Below, piece by piece: positions 1 to 8,240 of a DNA stretch of 35,363 bases. This DNA comes from Candidatus Roizmanbacteria bacterium RIFCSPLOWO2_01_FULL_41_22 (GTDB lineage Bacteria > Patescibacteriota > Microgenomatia > UBA1406 > GWC2-37-13). The notes beneath the pieces were generated by a model. That model saw only the letters and a program-made list of their open reading frames with translations, searched no databases and was not told the DNA's origin. Numbering within the stretch: position 1 is the stretch's first letter; each line of letters begins with the position of its first letter. The DNA lies in the NCBI GenBank assembly GCA_001789805.1, contig MGAR01000004.1, positions 1 through 35,363 on the forward strand, written 5' to 3'. The position numbers were made by a program, and so were the translations under genes.

Positions 1-668
1 AGATAAGAAAAAGAAAAAATGCCGTCAAAAGCCAATTTCATCAGTTGACTGAATTTATATTTACTCTCCCCGGCATATCTGCCTGCTCTTTCATACTCGA
101 TGCCAACTTGCTTATAGCCAACCCAGCTTCGAAGACCCCTTACAAATCGGTTACGTTCAGGCAGAGAATTAATCGCCTCCACAACCGGCCGCCTCATCAC
201 GCAAAAATCACCGCTATCCAGGGGAATGTTGATATTTGCCATTGTTCTTAAAAGCCGATAGAATAGGCTGTAGGCGATTTTTTTGACCAGTCCTTCTTTG
301 CGATTTTTTCTTATCGCATAAACCACATCATAGCCTTGTTTGATTTTTTCAAAACATTCAGGCAGTATCTCGGGCGGATCCTGTAAATCGGCATCCAAGA
401 CCGCCACAATCTCACCTTGCGCAAAATTAAGACCGGCTGTCACTGCAATTTGGTGGCCAAAATTCCGAGAAAAATTGATGATTTTTATCCGGCGGTCTTG
501 AATATGTAGCTCTTTTAACTTATCGGCAGTTTTATCAAAGGAGCCGTCATTGACGAAAATCAGCTCACAGTCACTGAAGCTTGTCTCAGTCAATTGATTT
601 ACTCTTTGATATAGGGAATGTAGATTTTTTTCTTCATTATAGACCGGAAAGATTAAAGAATATTTCAT
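1..668 (-). CDS. Polyprenyl-phosphate glycosyltransferase, GT2 DPM1/GtrB-like (3' end outside window)
   Basis: I read this from the reverse complement. It starts at ATG 668 and stays open to the window edge, so the C-terminus is missing. The N-terminus MKYSLIFPVYNEEKNL is a typical GT2 opening. It is followed by FVNDGSFDKT, the NFGHQ segment and DADLQDPPE, the metal/nucleotide-sugar site of the DPM1/GtrB/ArnC group. The later segment GDFCVMRRPVV and the GESKYKFSQLMKLAFDGIFSFS stretch (split here only for description) are also family-typical and lead into the membrane-anchoring tail. Enzymes of this family move a sugar from a nucleotide donor to polyprenyl phosphate on the cytoplasmic face. 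The product is used by GT-C transferases such as those encoded just downstream. It is divergent from the PMT-like gene at 770. Family call strong; sugar unknown. Confidence 0.9.
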   Translation of the reverse strand, partial: MKYSLIFPVYNEEKNLHSLYQRVNQLTETSFSDCELIFVNDGSFDKTADKLKELHIQDRRIKIINFSRNFGHQIAVTAGLNFAQGEIVAVLDADLQDPPEILPECFEKIKQGYDVVYAIRKNRKEGLVKKIAYSLFYRLLRTMANINIPLDSGDFCVMRRPVVEAINSLPERNRFVRGLRSWVGYKQVGIEYERAGRYAGESKYKFSQLMKLAFDGIFSFSY

Positions 669-769
669 AAAAATTGACTATTACCGCCATTTTGTATACA
701 CTGGCAGTTAATAAGGATTGATTTTATTATATCAGGTAAACAATCCAACAGAATAAACAAAAACCAACC

Positions 770-2293
770 ATGTTCGATTATCAAGTCGTGATTCACTTCT
801 TAAAAAACCGCTTCCAAAAACGTGACCTGGTCTATCTGGGACTTCTTATTTTGGCTTTTTTTCTCACCCGACTGATCAATATTGATAAATTTCCCATTTT
901 TGTTGATGAAGGTATTTATATCCGTTGGGCAAAAACCGCCTGGCATGACGCTGCCTGGCGCTTTATCTCTCTGACTGACGGACGTCAACCTTTACAAACT
1001 TGGGCTACGATTCCTTTTTTGAAGCTATTCCCCGATAATCTGTTATTGGGCGGCAGACTTTTTTCGGTGTTTACCGGATTTTTATCTTTAATCGGGCTTT
1101 ACGGTTTGATGTTTTATATAATTGATAAGAAAGCTGCCTATATAGCGGGAATTTTTTATATTTTTACTCCTTTTTTTTTGTTTTACGACCGGCTGGCTCT
1201 GGTTGATTCGGCGGTCAATGCCGGATTTGTCTGGATTTTTATGTTTTCGGTCATCTTGGTTGGGCAACTGCGGCTTGATGTGGCCTTAATATTTGGCATT
1301 ATCAGCGGTTTTGCCCTGCTCACCAAATCCTCAGACCGGATGTTTGTGATGCTCTCAGCTCTGGCGCCTATTCTCACTTTTTCTAAAAATCTTAAAAAAA
1401 CTATTTCTAATGCCGTCAATTTCTATATCTTATTTACAATCACGCTGATTCTGACCCTTCTTATGTATAACATTCAGCGGCTTTCTCCTTATTTTCATTA
1501 CGTCGCTGTAAAAAATACTACCTTTGTGATGACATTCGGTGATTTTCTCCAAAATCCTTTTGCGGTTTTTTGGTCTAATTTAAAGTTAGTCCCGCTTTAT
1601 GTATTTTGGGAAATGGGCTGGTTTACGGTGATATTTTCAGCTTTGGGTGGCTATTTATTATATCGCCAAAATAAACGACTTTTCCTTTATATCGCCCTTT
1701 GGTTAGCTCTCCCCTATCTGGCAATATCCTTGTTTGCTCGGGTGATTTTCCCGCGCTACTTAATCTTTTTTGCCACTCTTTTTTTAATTTTGGCTACCTA
1801 TTTTTTCAGCCAACTAAAAATTGAACGATTGAGAAAGGTTTCATTTATCTTTTTATTTGCTACTTTTCTGTTTTTTGACTTTGCCATTATATTTCAACCA
1901 ACCAAAATCAGCCTTCCTCCGGTTGACCGTGGACAGTATATTGAAGGAATATCGGCTGTCTGGGGGGCGCAGGATCTGGTGAAGTACGTACAACAAAAAT
2001 CGCAAGAAAAGCCGGTTATAATGCTTGCTGAAGGTGACTTTGGCTTGGTGGCCGACGTCCTGTCTGTTTTTATCAAACCCGAAGATAAAATCAATCTCGT
2101 CGGGCTGTGGCCATTGACGGAAAAAGATATTTTTGCTCATCAGAAAGATATAAAAGACCACTATGTCTACATTGTCTTTTCACATCGTGAAGAATTTCCA
2201 AGCGACTGGCCGGTCAAACTGGTAAAAAAATACACCAAGCCGGTTGGTGATAAAGTCCTATATTTGTTTGAGTTGCTACCCAAGAAAGAGTGA
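770..2293 (+). CDS. GT-C glycosyltransferase, PMT/ArnT-like (GT39/GT83 type)
   Basis: A 507-residue multi-pass membrane protein. The first membrane helix (about residues 20-38) is followed by an extracytoplasmic loop with FVDEGIY, in which D46-E47 match the acidic pair that binds the lipid-phosphate sugar in PMT/ArnT enzymes. About ten more hydrophobic segments follow, then a soluble C-terminal part (from about residue 385). The expected reaction is transfer of a sugar from polyprenyl phosphate to a protein or glycan outside the membrane. It is divergent from the GtrB-like gene ending at 668, which could supply its donor. The gene stops 3 bases before the relic of an IS5-type transposase; the natural-looking tail suggests it was not truncated. 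Acceptor and sugar cannot be told from sequence. Confidence 0.88.
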   Translation: MFDYQVVIHFLKNRFQKRDLVYLGLLILAFFLTRLINIDKFPIFVDEGIYIRWAKTAWHDAAWRFISLTDGRQPLQTWATIPFLKLFPDNLLLGGRLFSVFTGFLSLIGLYGLMFYIIDKKAAYIAGIFYIFTPFFLFYDRLALVDSAVNAGFVWIFMFSVILVGQLRLDVALIFGIISGFALLTKSSDRMFVMLSALAPILTFSKNLKKTISNAVNFYILFTITLILTLLMYNIQRLSPYFHYVAVKNTTFVMTFGDFLQNPFAVFWSNLKLVPLYVFWEMGWFTVIFSALGGYLLYRQNKRLFLYIALWLALPYLAISLFARVIFPRYLIFFATLFLILATYFFSQLKIERLRKVSFIFLFATFLFFDFAIIFQPTKISLPPVDRGQYIEGISAVWGAQDLVKYVQQKSQEKPVIMLAEGDFGLVADVLSVFIKPEDKINLVGLWPLTEKDIFAHQKDIKDHYVYIVFSHREEFPSDWPVKLVKKYTKPVGDKVLYLFELLPKKE

Positions 2294-2296
2294 TTT

Positions 2297-2849
2297 TTAG
2301 TCTAGAAGCCATTTCGCATCATATCCTTTGTCAGCCACCAGGATATCTGGACGTTTCTTTGGGTGAAGGGGACGAGATTCAACTGATATCTGATCTATGG
2401 TGGGTAGCGCAAGAGGAAACTCTGAGATATTGGCCGCTTCCGTGAGAAAAGTAAGAGGTATTCCTGTTCCGTCCACTGCCAACGTGGTTTTTGTACCTTT
2501 CCCACGCTTGGTCTTATCTACTTTTTGCCCCCTTTTTTAGCTGATGCGAATGTACCGTCAAGATATGCTATCTCCCACGTAAGCTTCTCCTGTTTATCAA
2601 GGATAACCAGAAGTTTTTGCCATATATCTCTCCATACTCCTTGCTTCTTCCACTTGGTAAATCGTCTCCAGTAGGTAACGGAGGAGCCATACTTAGCGGG
2701 AAGTTCGTTCCATTGGGCGTGGTGAGTATCCACAGGATACCCTCTACTGTTTTTTTGTCATCTGCACGTGGTTTTCCACCGCGAGAGAAGTCTTGACGAG
2801 GAAGTAATGATTGAAGAACGCTCCACTGTTTATCTGATAATTTTCTCAT
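2297..2849 (-). pseudogene. Broken IS5-family (IS427-like) transposase
   Basis: The reading starts at ATG 2849 with MRKLSDKQWSVLQSLLP and GGKPRADDKKTVEGILWIL, the N-terminus of IS5/IS427-type DDE transposases. The protein then shifts frame near 2725-2745 into QWNELPAKYGSSVTYWRRF...GVWRDIW...YLDGTFASAKKGGKK. It shifts again near 2518-2530 into VDKTKRGKGTKTTLAVDGTG...DILVADKGYDAKWLLD. The three pieces lie in three different frames but join in the order of one transposase. The reading stops at 2297, right after the DKGYD motif, so the part with the third catalytic residue is gone. Some IS427 members use one programmed frameshift, but two shifts plus the missing C-terminus argue for a dead copy. 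No matching terminal inverted repeat was found at the left end. Confidence 0.88.
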
Positions 2850-3003
2850 ATACCTATCAGACTACTACTGGATGGCTCTACTTATCAAGGTTATGAAATG
2901 ACTTCTAGCTTTGATCGGTGTAATTTTGCTGATTATTTATTTTCACAATTATCCTCTTAAAAAAATATCCAAATCCTCCTCAGTTTATTAACTGAAAAAC
3001 TAA

Positions 3004-4803
3004 TTACAAATTTCTGGATAGTGCGATTGTTTGTTTTAAAATTATAAACATGATTATCAGAAATGAGATTAAAGACAGATAATTTGCAAGCAGTCGAACC
3101 AGGGTGTCTTCAAAGCGAAAAGTGAGGGTATAGGTACCAGCAGGCAAAGAGACAGTAATTAATTTATAGGGATTATCTAGATACGCTGCGTAATTGAAAT
3201 TGACCACTGGCGGATCAATATCAGTCTTCCAGCCGGGAAAATCATAAGTATTAAGACGAAAGATGACTGGAGTGGCCGCCTCAACAATAAACTGTTTTTC
3301 TTGAAAGTGATTTTTAACAATTTGGACACGTGCGTCACCGTCTAATAACGTATACGGTATTTTTGGTAGTTGGTTTTGATTGATTGCTACAGTAGTAGTG
3401 CCAAGCGCGGTCTTAGTGGTTTTTACCCGTTTAGGCACAAACTCAAAAGATGTTTTGCTGATGCTCCACGCAATCTCTGGGAAAGTTGTTCTTGACTGAT
3501 CACTGACCAATAAATATTTCTGCGGCACGCAATACTTGCTATATACCAAGATCATGCTAAATACTAAGACAATGGTAAGCCCTGTTGTGATGGCTTTATT
3601 AGGAAAAAGCAGCTCAAGATAATAGATAGAAGACGAGCCAACCAGAGCAATAAATAGCGCTACAAATGTCAAAAAACGCCAGGGAAACTGCAGATACCAC
3701 AGATACTGGATCTTATCCCAGACAATACTTGAATACGGCAAACACATAAAAAGGCTAAACACCAGCAGTAAAACAAAAAATAACGTATTAACGGCTTTCT
3801 CAGTCGCCGCTTTTTTTATCTTAAAAAGAATAATAAATAAACTCAAAACTAACGATACCACCGCCAATAAAATCGGCCCTTTCCCCAACTGAAAAGTCAT
3901 GCCGTCTTGCATACCGGCTGTTGAACCACCATAACCCCAAAGTGAGTACCAGAATTGACTTGGATAAACAAAGTGCAACTGGTAATAGGCCAGTTCTTTG
4001 GTGAGTATTGCATCAATCAGCGTATATTTTTTTTCCAGAATCGACGGTACCCAGAAAAAAGCCGCCAGAGCCAATCCCGTCAACCCACCAACTACTGTCC
4101 TAGAAAAGAAAATTATCTTTTGTTTTGTGCCTTGAGTTTGCCATAGATGATAAATGATCGTTACCCCAAAATATATTATTGCCGGAAAAGCTATCAGCGG
4201 ATGAGTTAAAATGAGAAGAGCTAGCATGAAAGCCCAAATTAGGCTGTTTGCCAATGAGGGTTTTTTGAATAAGCGAAATAAAGATAAAAAGACGTAGGGC
4301 AAAACCGTCATGGCAAAAAACTCCGCCAAGGCGCCGCGGACATAAACATTGACCGTATGGTAAAAAAAATAAGTGTATATAGCCGAACCCAAAAAGCCGG
4401 CTTTGCGGTTGTATAGGCCTTTCCCAAGCACATATATCCCGATCGCGGCCAGCAGATAACCGGTAATAATCAGCGCTTTCACTGACCAGATTAAAGAAAA
4501 ACCAAGGAGGTGAAAACCTTCCGCCAGATAATAGATCAGAGGCGGGTAAAAATTAAATAAAGGATAGCCGTATCCAAAGCCTAAAAACCCAACCCAGCGC
4601 GGATAGACAGCGCCTTGCCTAATCCCCTGGTCTAGCAAAAAAAGACGAGCGATCTGCTGATCGTCGTGCATAGTAAAATAGCCTGTTCTTAATAAACTAA
4701 TAAACGCCGGAATTGATATAATAACCACCAGTAGGATCTCAAATAAAGGAAGGTTTTTTTTGACAAAAGTAGAAACCCGGTGGCGGTTGATCATTATGGG
4801 CAT
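3004..4803 (-). CDS. Multi-pass membrane protein, 6-PTPS-related family (putative GT-C)
   Basis: About 599 residues with a dozen or so membrane segments. The first outer loop contains YFTMHDDQQIARLF; the HDD triad sits where GT-C enzymes keep their catalytic acid. It is followed by GFGYGYPLFNFYPPLIYYLAEG, a hallmark of the bacterial 'PTPS-related' membrane proteins (PF10131). A soluble beta-rich domain near the C-terminus (YDFPGWKTDID...LPAGTYTLTFRFEDT) is followed by a last membrane helix. The family name is historical; no pterin enzyme activity is implied. I chose ATG 4803 over GTG 4821 because an extended -10 element (4827-4835) puts the transcript start near 4820, at the GTG itself. The gene is divergent from the flippase at 4850. 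A paralogue lies at 11098. Function as a glycosyltransferase is inferred. Confidence 0.85.
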   Translation of the reverse strand: MPIMINRHRVSTFVKKNLPLFEILLVVIISIPAFISLLRTGYFTMHDDQQIARLFLLDQGIRQGAVYPRWVGFLGFGYGYPLFNFYPPLIYYLAEGFHLLGFSLIWSVKALIITGYLLAAIGIYVLGKGLYNRKAGFLGSAIYTYFFYHTVNVYVRGALAEFFAMTVLPYVFLSLFRLFKKPSLANSLIWAFMLALLILTHPLIAFPAIIYFGVTIIYHLWQTQGTKQKIIFFSRTVVGGLTGLALAAFFWVPSILEKKYTLIDAILTKELAYYQLHFVYPSQFWYSLWGYGGSTAGMQDGMTFQLGKGPILLAVVSLVLSLFIILFKIKKAATEKAVNTLFFVLLLVFSLFMCLPYSSIVWDKIQYLWYLQFPWRFLTFVALFIALVGSSSIYYLELLFPNKAITTGLTIVLVFSMILVYSKYCVPQKYLLVSDQSRTTFPEIAWSISKTSFEFVPKRVKTTKTALGTTTVAINQNQLPKIPYTLLDGDARVQIVKNHFQEKQFIVEAATPVIFRLNTYDFPGWKTDIDPPVVNFNYAAYLDNPYKLITVSLPAGTYTLTFRFEDTLVRLLANYLSLISFLIIMFIILKQTIALSRNL

Positions 4804-4826
4804 ATTTCCTTTTATTAACACCTATC

Positions 4827-4835
4827 ATTGTAGCA
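4827..4835 (-). promoter_or_regulatory. Extended -10 promoter element of the PTPS-related gene
   Basis: On the minus strand the sequence reads TGCTACAAT, a TGnTATAAT-type extended -10 with one mismatch. The predicted start of transcription is near 4820, 17 bases before ATG 4803. No good -35 is visible. The element lies in the short gap to the divergent flippase gene, so the two promoters must overlap. Confidence 0.5.
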
Positions 4836-4849
4836 AATCTTAATAAAAC

Positions 4850-6298
4850 ATGGCCAACGTTCAAGTCGACTCTACAAAAAGAGACACTATCTTAAGCACT
4901 CTCAGTTTATTTTTTCAAAGCGGTTATTCGGCTATTTTGGGACTAATTGCCAACCTGGTCTTAACAATCCTTCTTTCACCGACAATATTTGGAATCTACA
5001 TCACTGTTTTATCAATGATCTCCATCTTAAATTATTTTTCCGATATCGGCCTGGCTGCCTCTTTGATCCAAAAAAAAATCATTACTGATGAAGAAATAAA
5101 GACCACCTTTACTGTCCAGCAGATACTGATTATCTCAATAATCTTGATTTGTTTTCTTTTGACTCCGGTCACCCGGTCATTTTACAATCTGCCTCAAGAA
5201 GGAATTTATTTATACTGGGCACTCTTAGTTTCTTTTTTCCTCTCCTCGCTCAAAACCATCCCTTCCGTGTTTTTGGAAAGAAAAATTCAGTTTCAAAAAA
5301 TAGTCCTGGTTCAGATCGTGGAAAATACTCTTTTTTATCTAACCGTAATCATCGCGGCGCTTCTGGGCTTGGGACTAACTAGCTTTACGATTGCTGTAAT
5401 GGTACGGGCAGTTGTCGGTTTAATCACTATCTACTCGATCTCTTTTTGGCGCCCACAGATTGGTATCTCAAGCCGAAGTCTCCGCCAACTGTTATCGTTT
5501 GGTTTGCCTTTCCAGGCCAGCTCTTTCCTGGCACTTTTTAAAGATGATCTGATAATTCTTTTTCTGGGAAAGGCAGTGGGTTTTGCCGGCGTTGGCTATA
5601 TCGGCTGGGCTAAAAAATGGGCCGAGGTACCGATTCGGATTGTCATGGACAATATCAGCCGAGTGATCTTTCCGTTGATTGCCCGTTTTCAGGAAGATAA
5701 AGCCAAAATCACCAGACTGCTTGAAAAAATACTCGCCTATCAGTCGGCTCTAATTATCCCTGCGATTGTCGGGATGATATTTCTTATGAAGCCGTTAACT
5801 GAGGTCATCCCCAGATACAGCAAATGGTCAATGGCTTTGCCGCTTTTTTACATTTTTGCCCTATCTTCGCTGATTGTGTCTTTTGGCGCTCCGTTTGTCA
5901 ATTTATTTAATGCCCTAGGCAAAGTGAAAATTACTTTCAGTCTGATGCTTTTTTGGACTTTGCTGGCCTGGCTGCTTACTCCACCCGCTACCTGGCTTGC
6001 CGGATTTACCGGTTATCCTTTTGTCCATCTGTTTATTTCTTGCACCTACATTGCGGCAATCTGGCAGGCTAAAAAATTATTAACCATTAAGATATTCAAG
6101 CCTGTTTTGCCTTATATCACTTCCGCTTTGATAATGGGCGGGGCGATTTGGTTGCTGAACTCTTTTATCAGCTTCTCATCGGCTATCGCGCTTTTTACCG
6201 TCGTTCTTTTAGGCGTCGTTTTTTATGCCGCTTCCCTGAACATATTTTTTAGAATCAACTTTATCGCCATCCTTAAAGATCTGAAAAAAAATACTTGA
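4850..6298 (+). CDS. Wzx-like oligosaccharide flippase (MOP superfamily)
   Basis: A 482-residue, very hydrophobic protein with about 14 predicted membrane segments, the usual length of polysaccharide exporters in the MOP superfamily. The N-terminal region is typical of the Polysacc_synt group: LSLFFQSGYSAILGLIANLV, then SPTIFGIYITVLSMISILNYFSDIGLAASLIQ (quoted as two neighbouring blocks). Such proteins flip undecaprenyl-linked glycans from the inner to the outer leaflet. Its place among cytoplasmic GT2/GT4 enzymes and outward-facing GT-C enzymes fits that role. It is divergent from the PTPS-related gene, with an intergenic gap of about 46 bases. Substrate unknown. Confidence 0.9.
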   Translation: MANVQVDSTKRDTILSTLSLFFQSGYSAILGLIANLVLTILLSPTIFGIYITVLSMISILNYFSDIGLAASLIQKKIITDEEIKTTFTVQQILIISIILICFLLTPVTRSFYNLPQEGIYLYWALLVSFFLSSLKTIPSVFLERKIQFQKIVLVQIVENTLFYLTVIIAALLGLGLTSFTIAVMVRAVVGLITIYSISFWRPQIGISSRSLRQLLSFGLPFQASSFLALFKDDLIILFLGKAVGFAGVGYIGWAKKWAEVPIRIVMDNISRVIFPLIARFQEDKAKITRLLEKILAYQSALIIPAIVGMIFLMKPLTEVIPRYSKWSMALPLFYIFALSSLIVSFGAPFVNLFNALGKVKITFSLMLFWTLLAWLLTPPATWLAGFTGYPFVHLFISCTYIAAIWQAKKLLTIKIFKPVLPYITSALIMGGAIWLLNSFISFSSAIALFTVVLLGVVFYAASLNIFFRINFIAILKDLKKNT

Positions 6299-6310
6299 AG
6301 ATGCGGGTTT

Positions 6311-6319
6311 TGTTATAAT
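6311..6319 (+). promoter_or_regulatory. Perfect extended -10 (TGTTATAAT) placing transcription start on ATG 6326
   Basis: TG-T-TATAAT matches the TGnTATAAT extended -10 exactly. The last T is at 6319, so the usual start of transcription, about 7 bases downstream, is the A of ATG 6326. A leaderless mRNA is predicted. No -35 of note. Confidence 0.65.
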
Positions 6320-6325
6320 GCTTGC

Positions 6326-7156
6326 ATGCCCCACCAACTGGCTCTACTGACTGTTGTTTACGAGAACTACCAGGTTTTGGATGATTTTCTGCGCTCCCTG
6401 GAAAAACAAACTAATCGTCATTTTGAGCTGTTTATCGCTGATGCTTCCGCCCACAAAAAAAAGCTCACCTCAAATGCTCTACCAGTAACTAAGTTATCTA
6501 TCGCCAACCGCGGTTATGCTTACGCGATCAACATCGCTTTAAAAGAAGCCATTAAAAAAGGTCTTGACAATTTTTGTGTCTTAAACGACGATACCCAGCT
6601 TTCGGATAATTTTGTGGAAAAGGCGATAGATGTGTTACAGAAACATAAAAACACCCTGATCGGTGGCAAGATTTACTATGCTCCCGGTTATGAGTACCAT
6701 AAAAATCGCTACCGACAAGAAGAAAAAGGCAAAGTGATCTGGTATGCTGGTGGGCGGATAGAGTGGAGCCAGGTACTGACCTTACACCTGGGAGTGGATG
6801 AGGTAGACGCGGGGCAGTTTGCAAGGCCGGGGAAAACCGAGTTTATCACCGGCTGTCTGGTGTGTTTTGACAAAAAAGTTGTTGATAAAATTGGCTTCTG
6901 GGACGAAAACTATTTTCTATACTACGAGGATGCCGACTATTGCTTGAAGGCCAAAAATGCGGGAATAGATTTATATTACGACCCGCAACTTATTATTTGG
7001 CATAAACATGCCCAATCTACCCAAGGCTCAGGCTCAAAACTCCACGAGCATTATCAAAAACTTAATCAGCTTAGGTTTGGTCTGAAGTATGCTCCCTGGA
7101 AGACAAAAGTGCACTTACTGAAAAATTACCTCGGCGCCAAGCTATTAGGGAGATAA
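6326..7156 (+). CDS. GT2 family glycosyltransferase (rhamnosyltransferase-like)
   Basis: A 276-residue soluble GT-A fold enzyme. The N-terminus (LALLTVVYENYQVLDDFLRSL) and FELFIADAS lead to CVLNDDTQL, where N87-D88-D89 form the DxD-like nucleotide-sugar and metal site. ITGCLVCFDKKVV and GFWDENYFLYYEDADYCLK (the ED of the acceptor-side base) follow. This layout is that of GT2 enzymes adding rhamnose or similar sugars to lipid-linked glycans. Its start sits exactly at the predicted transcript start. The last 86 bases overlap the 3' end of the oppositely oriented gene 7071-8234; the C-terminal KYAPWKTKVHLLKNYL looks family-typical, so the overlap seems real. Confidence 0.9.
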   Translation: MPHQLALLTVVYENYQVLDDFLRSLEKQTNRHFELFIADASAHKKKLTSNALPVTKLSIANRGYAYAINIALKEAIKKGLDNFCVLNDDTQLSDNFVEKAIDVLQKHKNTLIGGKIYYAPGYEYHKNRYRQEEKGKVIWYAGGRIEWSQVLTLHLGVDEVDAGQFARPGKTEFITGCLVCFDKKVVDKIGFWDENYFLYYEDADYCLKAKNAGIDLYYDPQLIIWHKHAQSTQGSGSKLHEHYQKLNQLRFGLKYAPWKTKVHLLKNYLGAKLLGR

Positions 7157-8234
7157 CAAGAAGGTATACGACATTAGCAACCAGAAAAAAACCGATGATC
7201 TGATGTTTCAGATCTAATTTATTCTGCGTATCCCATCCTCCAAGATAAATGTATGGGTAATAAGACAAAAGTAAACCCACCAAAAAAATATTGAGACGGC
7301 TGATGATTTTATTAAAAACGGGCATGAAAGCAAACAAAGTCAAAAAATACCACGACTCAATCTCCAGCCGCCAGGAAACGTAGACGATAATCGTAATAAT
7401 GATTGTCAGAAGTAATAAATTCAGTCGGCGGTGTTTTTTTGTCACAAACAGCAACGGCATAGTCACATATTTAATACCGCCTGAAAGTAGGAGAAATAGC
7501 CTAGCCTGCCACTTTTTATTTTGAAAAAGGTAATAAATACCAAATAACGCCAAAGACAGACCGATTAGGTCATTGTGAGCATTGACTAAGCCCTCGATAA
7601 TCACCAATGGATGAGTGGCAAATTCAATGGCCGATTTTTTATTGATGTGACTGAGCGAATAGACTGCCGCCAGATAAAAACCAATAAATGTCAGCTTAAA
7701 AAGGATAAAATCCGGTAAAAATTTGCCAAAAGACAAAAAAGAGGGGACGAGCGTGATTACCAAAAACACCGGGCCATAAGGGTATGTCCGGTGAGTCCAG
7801 TGCATAAAGCGCGTCCATTCGTCTTGCGGAAAATCCAACGCCCGCCGAAAATAAGGATTTTGATGATAGAAAGTGGCGATTTTGGCGTCAAACAAATAGT
7901 TAAAAAAATCATGGGAGAGAAAAGGATAAGATAGCATCAGTACTGCGCCAATAAGGAAAGCGACTTTAATAACTGAGATTTGCCGGCTTTTTTTCACCAG
8001 AATAAAATGGAATAAAAAAAGTAGCGCCACCAAAGTAAGATAAATATTCCACGACAATGGCCTTTGATAATAACCAAGATAAACCATCCTATTACGAAAA
8101 GCAGTCCAGATGGAACTATTAAAAAAGGTGAGATTGGGGTCGATAAGTGCGTATGAATAAACCAGTAACAAGGCCAAAATCAGACCATAAACGACCATCA
8201 AGACTTTGCTGCTCTTTGCTATAATATGTGACAT
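7071..8234 (-). CDS. GT87-like polyprenol-phosphate mannosyltransferase family membrane protein
   Basis: A 387-residue multi-pass protein. The segment YPFLSHDFFNYLFDAKIA places H108-D109 in an outer loop, followed by YPYGPVFLVIT. HD..NY...A and YPYGP are features of the GT87 / DUF2029-type GT-C transferases, such as the actinobacterial mannosyltransferases that use polyprenyl-phosphate mannose. The start ATG (8234) lies inside the region that also carries the start of the divergent gene at 8237. The 3' end overlaps the convergent GT2 gene by 86 bases. The GT-C call is good; the sugar is inferred from family only. Confidence 0.78.
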   Translation of the reverse strand: MSHIIAKSSKVLMVVYGLILALLLVYSYALIDPNLTFFNSSIWTAFRNRMVYLGYYQRPLSWNIYLTLVALLFLFHFILVKKSRQISVIKVAFLIGAVLMLSYPFLSHDFFNYLFDAKIATFYHQNPYFRRALDFPQDEWTRFMHWTHRTYPYGPVFLVITLVPSFLSFGKFLPDFILFKLTFIGFYLAAVYSLSHINKKSAIEFATHPLVIIEGLVNAHNDLIGLSLALFGIYYLFQNKKWQARLFLLLSGGIKYVTMPLLFVTKKHRRLNLLLLTIIITIIVYVSWRLEIESWYFLTLFAFMPVFNKIISRLNIFLVGLLLSYYPYIYLGGWDTQNKLDLKHQIIGFFLVANVVYLLVISLIAWRRGNFSVSALLSSREHTSDQT

Positions 8235-8240
8235 ATATGT
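8217..8240. promoter_or_regulatory. Overlapping divergent promoter with two dyads
   Basis: On the plus strand TGCTATAAT (8217-8225) is a perfect extended -10 with a predicted transcript start near 8232, five bases before ATG 8237. The same few bases contain the start codon of the minus-strand gene (8234-8232). They also hold two perfect dyads: ATATGT-G-ACATAT (8224-8236) and ACATATATGT (8231-8240). The two genes can hardly be transcribed at once from here. Operator function is inference; AT-rich dyads can arise by chance. Confidence 0.5.

Noticed and set aside
2980-2995. Hairpin TCAGTT-TATT-AACTGA as terminator of the minus-strand gene
   Set aside because: On the minus strand no T-run follows the stem, so an intrinsic terminator is not supported.
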